Shown here one piece after another: positions 17,508-27,098 of a stretch of 64,000 nucleotides of DNA (position 1 is its first letter; each line of letters starts with the position of its first letter). The stretch lies in contig NZ_LT985747.1 in NCBI RefSeq assembly GCF_900289175.1, positions 273-64,272 of the forward strand, given 5' to 3'. This DNA comes from Paenibacillus faecalis (lineage in GTDB: Bacteria > Bacillota > Bacilli > Paenibacillales > Paenibacillaceae). The position numbers and the translations under genes are program-made. The notes beneath the pieces were generated by a model that searched no databases, was not told the DNA's origin, and saw nothing but the letters and a program-made list of their open reading frames with translations.

Positions 17508-18947
17508 ATGAATAACAAAAATACAACGGCTTTTTCCTCTGTCCATCAGAATAAGGAATATATGGAGCACGCCCTGTTTCAGCCCTCTGACATGAAGACA
17601 AGGGATCTCGAATTCAGAGGAATTCCTGGAATGCTTCTGTACCTTGAATCCGTAGCAGATTCTGAACTAATCGAACAAAACGTTATAACTCCTATAAATC
17701 GAAGTCGCGACGACAAAGAACTTAGCGAACTGTTTACAGCAGTCGATTGCAAGCAGGAAACGGATCTAGAAAAAGCTGTTATCAGCATCGTGCAGGGAGA
17801 TTGTATTTATTTTTTAGAAGGCCAATCCGAATTTTACACCCTGTCCACATCGGCAAAATACTTTAGAAGCGTGGCCGAGCCAGAGAACGAGAGTATAATT
17901 CGAGGTCCTCATAATGGCTTTATCGAAAGTTTGAAGGTGAATTTATTCCAGATTCGCAAGACGGTCAGCTCTCCTAATCTCACCGTTCGATATTTGGAGC
18001 TTGGGGGAAGTACTCCCAAGCAAATTGCGATGGTATACATGCAAGATATAGCTAGTGAAGATATCCTGAATAAAGTTGAAAAGAGACTGAAAAATATCAG
18101 TTTGGAAACGATCCTCACTACCGGATACTTGCAAGAAGCCATGGAAGATAATCCGTATTCCATATTCCCGCAGCATCTGAGCACAGAGCGCCCAGACATT
18201 GTCTGTGGTCATGTGCTTGCCGGTCATGTCGCTATATTAATGGATGGTGATCCCACTGCGTTAGTTGTGCCGGTTAATTTCTTCACTTTTTTCAAGTCGC
18301 CCGATGATTACAGTAACCGGTGGATGATCTCCTCCTTTGTTCGTTTTATTCGTTTAATTAGCTTTATCGTGGCTTTCCAGCTCCCAGCGATGTATATAGC
18401 AACGGTTGCATTTCACTCCAGTGTACTGCCGCTTCAATTATTTTTTACGGTTCAGGGGTCTTTGACACGGGTACCGTTTCCACCCGTAGTAGAAGCGATG
18501 GTACTTGAGCTTATTTTTGAGTTGCTTCGGGAAGCCGGTCTTCGTCTTCCGAACCGGGTCGGACAAACGATCGGCATCGTCGGCGGTTTGGTCATCGGGG
18601 ACGCAATCGTGAAGGCAGGCCTGATATCTTATACGATGATCATCGTCGTTGCATTAACCGCCATAGCCTCTTTTCTCATTCCCTCCAATGAGATGAGCTC
18701 GTCCATTCGCATGTTAAGGTTTCCTTTGATGCTTGCTGCCGCCATATTCGGATATATCGGAATATCCTTTGGACTCACGATATTATTTATCCATTTGGTC
18801 AAGCTTGAGTCATTTGGAAAGCCATATTTTAAACCGCTGGCTCCGTTAAAATTTAGAAGCCTCAAGGATTCGTTCATACGCTTTCCGATGTGGAGCATCC
18901 GCAGAAGCAACAAAAACAACTCCGGCCCCCAATCCGGCCACAAATAA
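17508..18947 (+). CDS. Spore germination receptor subunit A (GerA/GerKA family)
   Basis: 479 residues. The soluble N-terminal domain (1-270) contains the GerA marks NRSRDDKELSELF, IVQGDCIYFLEGQ, RGPHNGFIESL.. and the PYSIFPQHLSTERPD loop. About five membrane segments follow from residue 275, with LPLQLFFTVQGSLTRVPFPP and LREAGLRLPNRVGQTIGIVGG. It sits in the spore inner membrane as part of a nutrient germinant receptor. It is the first gene of an A-B-C operon. The nutrient sensed cannot be told from sequence. Confidence 0.93.
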   Translation: MNNKNTTAFSSVHQNKEYMEHALFQPSDMKTRDLEFRGIPGMLLYLESVADSELIEQNVITPINRSRDDKELSELFTAVDCKQETDLEKAVISIVQGDCIYFLEGQSEFYTLSTSAKYFRSVAEPENESIIRGPHNGFIESLKVNLFQIRKTVSSPNLTVRYLELGGSTPKQIAMVYMQDIASEDILNKVEKRLKNISLETILTTGYLQEAMEDNPYSIFPQHLSTERPDIVCGHVLAGHVAILMDGDPTALVVPVNFFTFFKSPDDYSNRWMISSFVRFIRLISFIVAFQLPAMYIATVAFHSSVLPLQLFFTVQGSLTRVPFPPVVEAMVLELIFELLREAGLRLPNRVGQTIGIVGGLVIGDAIVKAGLISYTMIIVVALTAIASFLIPSNEMSSSIRMLRFPLMLAAAIFGYIGISFGLTILFIHLVKLESFGKPYFKPLAPLKFRSLKDSFIRFPMWSIRRSNKNNSGPQSGHK

Positions 18948-18980
18948 TATATTCAATTCATGAAGTAAAGGATGAAAGTG

Positions 18981-20072
18981 ATGAGCCATGAAAAAATGCT
19001 TTCCCAAAAACAGTTTTTCTTTTTTATTATTCAGGCACAAATCGGGGTTGGAGTTCTTTCGCTGCCTCATGCACTGAATAGCACGGCTAAAGGTGGCTCT
19101 TTTATATCGGTTTTAATTGCGGGGCTCGTCACTCAATCCATCATCTTTTTCATGTATTTCTTGCTGAAAAAGTTCCCGGAGCTCAATCTTTTTCATATAT
19201 TGCTTAAACTGTTTGGGCCGTTTATAGGCAGAATATTGATCGCCTGTTACATCATTCATTTCATTCTGCTAGGTGCTAACATTATGCTCAGTGCCGTTGA
19301 TATTTTGAGCAGCTGGATTCTTGTGTCTACACCCAAATGGGTGTTGATGCTCCTCTTTTCAATCATGACTTTCTATCTAGCCAAGGAGAAGTTAACTGTA
19401 TTGGCCCGTTTTTTCACAATTTCATCGTTTCTTTTTATCCCCTTGATTATTTTTGTGACCTACGGTTTAACTCAAGCCCAATTTGAATATATGTTACCGC
19501 TGTTCGAGGCAGGAGCTTTAAATATATTAAAAGGAGCTCAAGATGCAACGGTTTCTATGTATGGATTTGAGATGATGCTCATTATTTTTCCTTTTATTAA
19601 CGGTTCCAACAAACAAAAACTGTTATCCATTACCCTGGCCAATTCATTCGTAACGTTATTCTATACATTTGTCGTGCTTACTTGTGTCATGGTATTTAAC
19701 AGCAATCAACTGGATCTAATACCCGAACCTGTTATTTATCTGATGAAATCCCTTAATTTCTATATTTTTGACCGGGCTGATATTATATTTTTGCCCATTT
19801 GGGCTATTACAATCGTTTGCTCAACGGTGAACTATTGTTATGCTTCAGCTAATGGGCTTGCTATCTTTTTTAACAGGAAAAACCATGAGAAATTCACTGT
19901 TTATGTCAATATTTTCATTTTCACGATTGCATTGATCCCTGTAACTCCGCTGGCTATGCATCAGTTTAATTTATTAAACATATATTCCACATACATTTTT
20001 ATTGCCTTGATCCCGATCGCGCTGATGTTTCTATCTCTATTTGTCAAAAGGAAGGCCGGTGAACCGATATGA
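18981..20072 (+). CDS. Spore germination receptor subunit B (GerB/GerKB, amino-acid-permease-like)
   Basis: About 363 residues with ten membrane segments, a spore-germination permease of the APC superfamily that is thought to bind the germinant. Seen: FFFFIIQAQIGVGVLSLPHAL at the N-terminus and GAQDATVSMYGFEMMLIIFPF in the middle. ATG at 18981 lies 9 nt past AAAGG; ATG 18972 directly abuts it. Its stop overlaps the start of subunit C by 4 nt. Confidence 0.92.
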   Translation: MSHEKMLSQKQFFFFIIQAQIGVGVLSLPHALNSTAKGGSFISVLIAGLVTQSIIFFMYFLLKKFPELNLFHILLKLFGPFIGRILIACYIIHFILLGANIMLSAVDILSSWILVSTPKWVLMLLFSIMTFYLAKEKLTVLARFFTISSFLFIPLIIFVTYGLTQAQFEYMLPLFEAGALNILKGAQDATVSMYGFEMMLIIFPFINGSNKQKLLSITLANSFVTLFYTFVVLTCVMVFNSNQLDLIPEPVIYLMKSLNFYIFDRADIIFLPIWAITIVCSTVNYCYASANGLAIFFNRKNHEKFTVYVNIFIFTIALIPVTPLAMHQFNLLNIYSTYIFIALIPIALMFLSLFVKRKAGEPI

Positions 20073-21193
20073 GACTCTTTCGTTGTATATTGTTGACGCT
20101 TTTCGTTTCCGTATCCTTAACTGGGTGCTGGGATCGGGAATACTTAAAAGATATAAGTCTTGCTTACACCGTTGCCTTTGATCGAAAGGATGATGGAAAG
20201 TTATTGGAAACGGTTGAAATTATTATTCCGGCAGAAACAGAGCAAGCGGCCACAACCAACGAAATTCATACAAGTGAAGGACAGTCTGTCCGCGATGCAA
20301 GCAATGAAATGCGAAATAGAGTCCGAGGCAACATGAGACTTACTAAAAATGGGCTTCAACTATTGGGAAGACCGCTAGCAGAACATGGTCTATATTCTGT
20401 GCTGGATGTAAACTTCAGAGATCCTTCCATACCAACTTCTGATGTTCGATTGATTGTTACTGAAGATGAGGCCACAAAAATTCTAAACCAAAAGATGGTT
20501 GGCACAGTGAAAATCGGGGAGTTTCTTACGCACAAAATTAAAAGCTTGGAAAGAATGAGTATATTTTACCCTTCTGAAACGATGGATAAAGTGTTCCGAT
20601 CTTTAAAAGATCCAGGACAAGACTTTGCTCTTCCTTACATCGGACTTGAAGGCAAAGAAATCGTTGCAAAAGGGGTGGCCCTGTTTCATGAACAGCGGCT
20701 TACCAGCTCACTGGATACCGATCAATCGATTATGCTGGTCCTTCTCAGGGGCAGGCATGGCGAAAATGCTCGTTTTAACAGAAAATTGGAAATCGGTAGT
20801 CCGGATCATTTAAACGGCATGATCAGCTTCAATGTAGGCAAAAAAGAATTGGTGCGGAAATTTAAAGTGCATGTTGCTAAAAATGGAGACGTTCATGTTG
20901 AGTTGAATTTGAAACTTCAAGCTATCGTTGAAGAGTTTACACAGGATAAAAAACTGAATGAAAATAATCTGGGACGTGTGAATGAAAAACTCTCTGAAAT
21001 GCTGACAGCAGAAGCGGAAGAAGTCGTGCGCAAACTTCAACAGGCAAACTGCGATATTTTTGGAGTAGGGAGAAAATTGATCGCTTATCATAACGATGTA
21101 TGGAAAACCAAGGATTGGAACAAAGATTATCAAAAAGTCCAGTTTCATACAAAAGTTAATGTGGAGATCGTAGATACAGGTGTTATTTTTTAA
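20069..21193 (+). CDS. Spore germination receptor lipoprotein subunit C (Ger(x)C family)
   Basis: 374 residues. A lipoprotein signal ends VSLTGCW (lipobox LTGC), followed by the family's DREYLKDISLAYTVAFDR and IPTSDVRLIVTEDEA. The C-terminal domain contains NGMISFNVGKKELVRKFKVH. It anchors to the inner spore membrane and completes the receptor. A terminator follows 15 nt later. Confidence 0.93.
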   Translation: MRLFRCILLTLFVSVSLTGCWDREYLKDISLAYTVAFDRKDDGKLLETVEIIIPAETEQAATTNEIHTSEGQSVRDASNEMRNRVRGNMRLTKNGLQLLGRPLAEHGLYSVLDVNFRDPSIPTSDVRLIVTEDEATKILNQKMVGTVKIGEFLTHKIKSLERMSIFYPSETMDKVFRSLKDPGQDFALPYIGLEGKEIVAKGVALFHEQRLTSSLDTDQSIMLVLLRGRHGENARFNRKLEIGSPDHLNGMISFNVGKKELVRKFKVHVAKNGDVHVELNLKLQAIVEEFTQDKKLNENNLGRVNEKLSEMLTAEAEEVVRKLQQANCDIFGVGRKLIAYHNDVWKTKDWNKDYQKVQFHTKVNVEIVDTGVIF

Positions 21194-21204
21194 CTGTTTG
21201 AAAT

Positions 21205-21246
21205 CAAAGGAACTGTTCATCCTCTCGTGCACAGTTCCTTTTTGAT
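21205..21246. terminator. Terminator of the ger operon
   Basis: AAAGGAACTGT...ACAGTTCCTTTTTG forms a stem with T-run, usable in both directions between converging genes. Confidence 0.85.
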
Positions 21247-21264
21247 TAGCCATTTGAATTCACT

Positions 21265-21891
21265 TTACATGCCGACTCTTGAGCAGCAAGATGCTGATCC
21301 GAGCCATGTATGCGGGTTGCCTGCCCAACACCAGCCGAGCTTCGGTTTCCCGGCACTGATCCACAAGGCGGTAACCCTTCGGTCTCCACACCGAGAGCCA
21401 AGCAGTGAGAATCCGTTGTTCTTCATCAGCAAATCAGGAAAATGCGTTACAACAGCAATCCCTTCCTCTAACGTAAGCGGGGATCGGCTATCGTTTATAA
21501 TCGTCTTAATCGCTTCATTCGGTGTAACGTTCCGTGTTTCTTTCCCTGTATCGATGTCCGTAATCATATATGCCATGCCATCAGGCAGCTCGATCCCTTC
21601 AATAGGTTTAAATCTCTGTATATCTTCTGCATCCATTACACTGAATCCGTTTTGATTTTTTCGCTCCACAAGCTGCATCGCCTTTTCTCCATCCACCCGC
21701 TCGCTTCGAATCACAATAACATACGGAATATTTCCTTCTTTCGTTCCTCCGCTTCGCTCCAACTCCTTGGCTTTTGACTTCAGAGGCATGAGCTGATTTC
21801 TAAATTCTTCTTCGCTTAAATCCATCATTGCCGGGTAGCCTTTTTGAATCAAACGATCCACTTGTCGGTCAAAGTCGTTGTTAGTCATCAT
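21265..21891 (-). CDS. DUF5701-like protein of unknown function
   Basis: About 208 residues from the MMTNNDFDRQVDRLI start, which has GAGAGGAT 9 nt upstream; the frame extends to 21957. It reads as a soluble mixed alpha/beta protein ending in a striking Trp/Cys-rich tail (GKPKLGWCWAGNPHTWLGSA, then SCC). I associate this tail with the DUF5701 family, whose role is unknown. The family assignment is from memory of the pattern and only moderately sure. Confidence 0.65.
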   Translation of the reverse strand: MMTNNDFDRQVDRLIQKGYPAMMDLSEEEFRNQLMPLKSKAKELERSGGTKEGNIPYVIVIRSERVDGEKAMQLVERKNQNGFSVMDAEDIQRFKPIEGIELPDGMAYMITDIDTGKETRNVTPNEAIKTIINDSRSPLTLEEGIAVVTHFPDLLMKNNGFSLLGSRCGDRRVTALWISAGKPKLGWCWAGNPHTWLGSASCCSRVGM

Positions 21892-22041
21892 TTTTGCTAT
21901 ATCCTCTCTTTCACGAAACAAGCTCTTCACTATTTTCATATAAATTGTTTTACTCATTCATCGTACTACATTCACGCTAATTCTAAACTTTTTGTATTTT
22001 ACCCGTTGAATTTTCTATTCTTTTAATTCATAACTTTATAA

Positions 22042-22070
22042 TTGAACTTTAAGCTTTATTTAGGTATAAT
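22042..22070 (+). promoter_or_regulatory. Sigma-A promoter of the two-HTH MerR gene
   Basis: TTGAAC, a 17-bp spacer and TATAAT lie about 20-50 nt ahead of the start codon, followed by GAGGTGA. Confidence 0.7.
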
Positions 22071-22090
22071 GCCGAATTTGAGGTGAAGCC

Positions 22091-22804
22091 ATGTATGTAA
22101 GACCGAAAGATATTGCAGCAAAGCTTAACATCAGTACCAGCGCTTTAAGAAACTATGAGGCACAGGGGCTCGTTCCTCCGGCTGATCGTTCAGCGAATGG
22201 ATATCGGATGTATAAGGAAGAACATATTGCTTATTTTGAATGTATCCAAGCGATGTCCCCGGGTTTTGGTATGGAAGTGACCAAAGAGGTGCTCTGCAAT
22301 ATTCAAGCAAAAAAAATGGATGACGCACTCCGATTGGTAAACGAGGTTCAAGCTAATTTGCATCGTGACATAAAACGGGCTGAAGAAACGATTTCTATCC
22401 TGAAGTCTGATAGGCCTCGCTTAGATCGTTCATCGGAAAGTCTGGAATGGAAGACCATCGGGGAAGTTTCTGCAGAGACAAGCCTCCCCAGCTCAACCAT
22501 CCGTTATTGGGAAAGCATCGGACTCATCACTTCTTCTCGTGATCCACACAATGGATACCGAATATTTAGTCCATCTCAAATTCGAAAAATCCTTTTGCTT
22601 CGAACCTTGCGCCCAGCCGTCTATTCGTATGATTTGGTTGGGCTGAAGCAAGCCATCGGGGCACTGGATCACAACGATGCGGAACACGCCATCAAAATCG
22701 CTCAAGATTCACTCGCCTATCTGAACAAAATAAACCAAAAGCTGCTTCGTGGAAGCTACTATTTATACCGTTTATTACTTCAGTTAAAACTAGTAAGTGA
22801 TTAA
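22091..22804 (+). CDS. MerR-family regulator with two helix-turn-helix domains
   Basis: 237 residues. Residues 1-70 form one MerR HTH (MYVRPKDIAAKLNISTSALRN, then GYRMYKEEHIAY). Residues about 122-190 form a second (KTIGEVSAETSLPSSTIRYW, then GYRIFSPSQIRKI). The helical C-terminus (LNKINQKLLRGSYYLY) has no metal-binding Cys pair. Classical MerR proteins have one HTH per chain, so this chain carries what a dimer normally supplies, an unusual arrangement. Ligand and targets are unknown. Confidence 0.82.
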   Translation: MYVRPKDIAAKLNISTSALRNYEAQGLVPPADRSANGYRMYKEEHIAYFECIQAMSPGFGMEVTKEVLCNIQAKKMDDALRLVNEVQANLHRDIKRAEETISILKSDRPRLDRSSESLEWKTIGEVSAETSLPSSTIRYWESIGLITSSRDPHNGYRIFSPSQIRKILLLRTLRPAVYSYDLVGLKQAIGALDHNDAEHAIKIAQDSLAYLNKINQKLLRGSYYLYRLLLQLKLVSD

Positions 22805-22807
22805 AAG

Positions 22808-22862
22808 GCAAAGGGGCTGTCTCTAAAGGTCTTTGACCTAAAGAGACAGCCTTTTCTTTCAC
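22808..22862 (+). terminator. Terminator of the MerR-type gene
   Basis: GGCTGTCTCTaAAGGTC and GACCTaAAGAGACAGCC form a long stem followed by TTTTCTTTC. Confidence 0.85.
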
Positions 22863-22912
22863 TCTTGCTCTAGAATGGACTTCCCCTTGCATCCTATGAA
22901 AACAAAGCATCT

Positions 22913-23497
22913 CTATGCAGGATTCCACAACCGCTCCACATGTGTTAACTCGGTATCCACAAATTCCAGTTTATAAATATCCGGTTTGGACGTTCCTTTC
23001 CAAAATTCAAAACCGTACTTAGCATCAAAATAATTCATAATGATGGTCATGATATTCCCATGTGTACCCAATGCGATTTTCTTACCTTTGTGCTCAGCAA
23101 GCAACTTCTTCATGATCGGTATCGTTCTCTCCTGCGCCTGCCTTGTTGTCTCCCCTTCCGGCATACAAAAATCAATATCTCTAAAAGATTGCTCAATTCC
23201 TACTAGCAACTCTTCATCGGATACCGCTTCATTCAAACTCCCAATGGGTCTTTCAATAAGTTCGTTATATAAAAGAATGTCTTTTTGCAGCAGATGTGCA
23301 AGCGGGGCTACGGTTTCTTTGGCCCTGTTATACGGACTGGAGACAATAACATCGATGCCTTCGTCTAGTAACAGCTCAGCCACTCTTTGGGCATCGTCCC
23401 TTCCTTGCTCATTCAGACTTGCACCGCTTCCAGAACGTTCAAGCTCTAATGAAAATGGCGCTATGCCATGACGAACAAAATACAAATATGTCTTCAT
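22913..23497 (-). CDS. Histidine phosphatase family protein
   Basis: 194 residues, phosphoglycerate-mutase-like. The phosphorylated His is in FVRHGIAPFS (RHG motif), followed by LNEQGRDDAQRVAELL and SSPYNRAKETV. The second catalytic His is in LGTHGNIM. These enzymes hydrolyse small phospho-compounds; the substrate is not predictable here. It stands alone downstream of purT on the same strand. Confidence 0.88.
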   Translation of the reverse strand: MKTYLYFVRHGIAPFSLELERSGSGASLNEQGRDDAQRVAELLLDEGIDVIVSSPYNRAKETVAPLAHLLQKDILLYNELIERPIGSLNEAVSDEELLVGIEQSFRDIDFCMPEGETTRQAQERTIPIMKKLLAEHKGKKIALGTHGNIMTIIMNYFDAKYGFEFWKGTSKPDIYKLEFVDTELTHVERLWNPA

Positions 23498-23551
23498 TTC
23501 TTACCACCCCCAATATCTAAGCGTTTTTTCGCATACATTTAAACGTCAAAC

Positions 23552-24712
23552 TTAATCTTCAACGACGCCGAGCTCATCAAGTGCCCGCTTGGCCTGCTTT
23601 CGGGCTTCTTCAACCGAACCGGACGTCGATAAGGCAACCGCCATTCTTCGGCCGACTTTTGTAACCGGCTTTCCAAATACACGAACCTGCGTGCTTGGAA
23701 CGGACAAAGCTTTTTCGATGCCCGTGATTCGATACTGCTCAAGTTCAAGCCCCGCTTTTAACGGGCGACTGGCCCCCGGTGTTATAAGCTCAATCTCCGG
23801 TACAGGATAACCAAGAATCGCACGAACATGAAGTGCAAATTCAGACAGATTTTGCGTGACAAGTGTAACCAGTCCGGTATCATGGGGCCTTGGTGACACC
23901 TCACTGAAGTAAACTTTGTCTTTTGTTAAAAAGAGTTCGACACCAAACAGGCCATAACCTCCAAGCTCGTCTGTTATCGTTTTAGCGATATGCTTTGCTT
24001 CTTTCATCTGATCCTCTGTCATCGGATGCGGCTGCCAGGATTCAATATAATCCCCGCTTTCTTGAATATGTCCGATCGGTGCACAAAAGCTTGTTCCGTT
24101 CACGGAGCGAACGGTGAGCAGCGTAATTTCGGAATCAAAATGAATAAATTCTTCAATAATAACTCGTCCGCTGCGAACCCGGCCGCCTTCCATCGCCACA
24201 TTCCAGCAGTGCTCTATGTCCTTCTCCTCACGGCAAACACTTTGGCCCTTTCCGGAAGAACTCATCAGCGGTTTGATCACGCATGGATATCCCATTTCTT
24301 TCACTGCTTGAACAAACTCGTCATACGTGTCCGCGAATGCATAACCCGCTGTTTGCAGCCCCAGCTTCTCGGATGCAAGACGCCTTATCCCTTCCCGATC
24401 CATCGTGAGCTTCACTGCACGCGCGGTCGGAACAACCCGATATCCTTCTTCCTCTAGCTTAACAAGCTCTGAAGTTGCCAGCGCTTCAATCTCGGGTACA
24501 ATCAGGTCCGGTTGTTCCTGCTCGATAATCGTACGAAGCTGCTTTCGATCCAGCATATCAATGACATAATTGCGGTGAGCGACCTGCATTGCAGGCGCAT
24601 GGGCATAATGATCAACCGCTATCGTCTCGACACCCAATCGCTGGGCTTCAATCACAACTTCCTTTCCAAGTTCTCCCGATCCAAGCAACAACATTTTTTT
24701 CGTTTGCAACAT
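23552..24712 (-). CDS. purT: Formate-dependent phosphoribosylglycinamide formyltransferase 2
   Basis: 386 residues from the Met at 24712 ([19 protein letters not shown]), behind GGGGGATATGAA. The open frame upstream of this runs through the riboswitch and is not coding. PurT is an ATP-grasp enzyme that formylates GAR using formate and ATP in purine synthesis, the folate-independent alternative to PurN. Seen: the N-terminal GSGELGKE dinucleotide-like loop, [13 protein letters not shown] (ATP-grasp loop) and [16 protein letters not shown] riboswitch controls it, which fits a need for formylation when folate is short. Confidence 0.95.
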   Translation of the reverse strand: MLQTKKMLLLGSGELGKEVVIEAQRLGVETIAVDHYAHAPAMQVAHRNYVIDMLDRKQLRTIIEQEQPDLIVPEIEALATSELVKLEEEGYRVVPTARAVKLTMDREGIRRLASEKLGLQTAGYAFADTYDEFVQAVKEMGYPCVIKPLMSSSGKGQSVCREEKDIEHCWNVAMEGGRVRSGRVIIEEFIHFDSEITLLTVRSVNGTSFCAPIGHIQESGDYIESWQPHPMTEDQMKEAKHIAKTITDELGGYGLFGVELFLTKDKVYFSEVSPRPHDTGLVTLVTQNLSEFALHVRAILGYPVPEIELITPGASRPLKAGLELEQYRITGIEKALSVPSTQVRVFGKPVTKVGRRMAVALSTSGSVEEARKQAKRALDELGVVED

Positions 24713-24756
24713 TTCATATCCCCCACTTAATCTTATTGATCTGACATTTTTCAGAA

Positions 24757-24793
24757 AAATAAAAGAGGCAAGGAGAAAAAAACTCCTTACCTC
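24757..24793 (-). terminator. ZTP riboswitch expression-platform terminator
   Basis: On the minus strand GAGGtAAGGAG and CTCCTTgCCTC form a stem followed by TTTTATTTTT, directly after the riboswitch aptamer and ahead of purT. Confidence 0.8.
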
Positions 24794-24865
24794 CGCCCAG
24801 GCGTACGGCCGCTGCCAACAATGTGCTCCCTCATGGTTCCCCATGCTACGCCAGTTACACATCGG
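24793..24865 (-). ncRNA. ZTP (pfl-type) riboswitch upstream of purT
   Basis: On the minus strand GTAACTGGCGTAGC, ATGGGGAACCATGAGGGAGC and, after a variable hairpin, CGGCCGTACGCCTGGGCGG are the two conserved halves of the pfl motif (…ACUGGCG… GGGAGC … CCGCCUGGGC). The ZTP-responsive switch turns on one-carbon/purine genes when folate is low. A terminator hairpin overlaps its 3' end. Confidence 0.85.
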
Positions 24866-24884
24866 CATCTCATTTGTCATGTAA

Positions 24885-24913
24885 ATCATACTGAAATCTT
24901 CGTCTATTTGCAA
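24885..24913 (-). promoter_or_regulatory. Promoter of the ZTP riboswitch-purT unit
   Basis: On the minus strand TTGCAA (24908-24913), a 17-bp spacer and TATGAT (24885-24890) form a good sigma-A promoter. It starts just past the end of the last lanthipeptide gene, so purT need not depend on read-through. Confidence 0.65.
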
Positions 24914-24925
24914 TGTACAACGATC

Positions 24926-27055
24926 TTAATAGCTAGGACTGTACTCCAGCACATTAAAATAATTTCGATAAAACTCATTATTTTCAATCAAATATTCATG
25001 ATTTCCACAAGCATCAATTTCTCCATCTTTTAACACTACAATCTTGTCGGCATCTCTAATCGATGTTAGTTTATGGGATATAATAATTCTTGTACAATTT
25101 ATTTCTTTTAAATATTCATCAATTCGTTTCTCATTTTTATAGTCTAAGGAGCTTGTTGCTTCATCAAAAACGATAAATTTCGGTTGATTGATAAGAGCTC
25201 TGGCTATGGCGATTCTTTGCCGTTGTCCACCGGATAAATTCGTTCCGGACTCCGATACATACGTGTTAAATTTCATCGGCATATTCATGATATCATCATA
25301 AATGTTCGCTTTTATAGCGACTCTTTCCAAATCCTCATCACTTACTTCATGATCATGCAGTATAATATTCTCTCTAATCGTCTTATTAAAAAGAGTAATT
25401 TCTTGTGGAACGATACCGATCAAGCTTTTTAAGTAATTCGTTTCAATATCAAAGCTATCATATTCGTCAAAATATACTTTTCCGGAAGTTGGAGGATAGA
25501 GTCCAACGATCATTTTCGCTAATGTGCTTTTACCACTGCCGCTCTCTCCAACTAGAGCTACTTTTTCACCTGCATTAATTTGTAATGTGATTTGATTTAA
25601 TACAGATTTTTTTCCATATTTATAGCTCACATTCTCTAGGCGAATATTTCCCTGTAAGTTTGGTTTGTCCCCTTCAGGATTCCTTTTCTCTTCTTCTTCA
25701 ATTAAAACATTATGTACTCGATTTAAATACATCGTTGATGAAACAAAGGATGAATACAGCTGGAATAAAGATTTACAGTTGTTAAACAACTGAATCGACA
25801 ATGAATAGAGCATTACGACTTCTCCAATAGTCAACTTTCCTTGTAATGAGAGATACGCACCGAACCAGATCACCAATAAAGGAGAAATGGCCTCAAATGC
25901 CCCGATCGCCGTTTGAATATAATTCGCAAAAATCTCTTTCTTTTTAATAGAGTTTATAAAGCTTTCTAATTTCTTTTTCCACTCTTTATAAACACGCGCT
26001 TCGATTCCGTTGATTTTGACCGAGAAAATATTGAAGATCATTTCATTCTGGTAAGCCTGCAACTTCGAAGTATTCATCACCTCATTATTGGTGTACCTGC
26101 TTAAATATCTTTTATTCACCAATAGAAGCAATCCATAGATGAGGATAAGAATACCACATAATAAAGCGATGGTAGCTGAGTATAAGAACATAAACAAAAT
26201 GATGAAAACGAGAAAAAATATATTCATCGCACTTGTAATCACTTCTGTAGATAAAGTGTTTCTTATAATTCGTATACTCGACGCACTATATAAAATATCC
26301 CCCGTTGAACGGGACTGAAAAAAATGATAGGGAAGCTTTAATAAGTGAGAAAAAAAATCATCCATAAATTTATAATCAACATTATTATTGATATACAAAA
26401 CAGATTTACCTTGAATCAACTTGATGATGGTTTGAAACGCTACGACCATAATGGCTGCGATTAAAACAATACTGATATTCAAACTATTATTACTGAGCCG
26501 ATCAATAATTTCCTGTATAAAATAGCTTAATATTAATGTTATTCCATATAAGAACATTGAAGAAATTAAAAATATCGTCATCAATTTCTTATTTAAGATG
26601 ATGTATTTTAAATAATGGCGCCACACATTCTCTCTTTTTTTCACTGGTGACTTTTCTGTGCGATTTACTTCTATAATATAGTTACTAAATTTTTCATTGA
26701 ATTCTTCATACGTTATTCTAACTTTATCAATCCCTGCCGGATCAAAAATCCAAACACCTTTTTTATCAAATTTTTCGATGACAACAAAATGTTTCTCTTC
26801 CCATAAAGCAATACAAGGAACTCCAAAATCTTCGGTGTCTGTCGCTTCAATCTCGTATGCCCTGGCTTCAAAATCCATCTTTTCGAATATATCCATGATG
26901 TCATATAAACTGAGTCCGTCTCTTCCCGTATTCCCTATTTCTCTTAATTCTTTAAGAGTTACATTGAATCCATGATAACTGCTTATCATAGCTGTACAAC
27001 AATATCCGCATTCCGTCTGATGGATCTGTCCAACCATTCTTATCTTTTTTTTCAC
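24926..27055 (-). CDS. lanT: LanT: lanthipeptide exporter/peptidase (C39-ABC), second copy
   Basis: About 709 residues from the GTG at 27055 (GGGTGAG 6-7 nt upstream; the frame reaches 27070). The N-terminal C39 protease has HQTECGYCCTAM (Cys16), EKHFVV (His89) and FDPAG (Asp105), so the triad is complete. Six membrane segments lie about 150-430, then the ATPase has LVGESGSGKSTLAKM (Walker A), NLSGGQRQRIAIARAL (signature) and FIVFDEATSSLD (Walker B). It removes the leader after a GG/GA site during export. As last gene of the leftward operon, next to the beta precursor and second LanM, it likely serves the beta peptide. Confidence 0.93.
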   Translation of the reverse strand: MKKKIRMVGQIHQTECGYCCTAMISSYHGFNVTLKELREIGNTGRDGLSLYDIMDIFEKMDFEARAYEIEATDTEDFGVPCIALWEEKHFVVIEKFDKKGVWIFDPAGIDKVRITYEEFNEKFSNYIIEVNRTEKSPVKKRENVWRHYLKYIILNKKLMTIFLISSMFLYGITLILSYFIQEIIDRLSNNSLNISIVLIAAIMVVAFQTIIKLIQGKSVLYINNNVDYKFMDDFFSHLLKLPYHFFQSRSTGDILYSASSIRIIRNTLSTEVITSAMNIFFLVFIILFMFLYSATIALLCGILILIYGLLLLVNKRYLSRYTNNEVMNTSKLQAYQNEMIFNIFSVKINGIEARVYKEWKKKLESFINSIKKKEIFANYIQTAIGAFEAISPLLVIWFGAYLSLQGKLTIGEVVMLYSLSIQLFNNCKSLFQLYSSFVSSTMYLNRVHNVLIEEEEKRNPEGDKPNLQGNIRLENVSYKYGKKSVLNQITLQINAGEKVALVGESGSGKSTLAKMIVGLYPPTSGKVYFDEYDSFDIETNYLKSLIGIVPQEITLFNKTIRENIILHDHEVSDEDLERVAIKANIYDDIMNMPMKFNTYVSESGTNLSGGQRQRIAIARALINQPKFIVFDEATSSLDYKNEKRIDEYLKEINCTRIIISHKLTSIRDADKIVVLKDGEIDACGNHEYLIENNEFYRNYFNVLEYSPSY

Positions 27056-27098
27056 TTTACGCTCACCCAATACCGATTAATTAAACAGCTTGTTCACA

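Noticed and set aside
17508..21193. Transporter/regulator operon unrelated to spores
   Set aside because: All three products carry specific GerA, GerB and GerC motifs in the standard order.
24713..24913. N-terminal extension of PurT by 67 residues
   Set aside because: It runs through the ZTP riboswitch and its terminator; the homologous start is at 24712 behind GGGGGAT.
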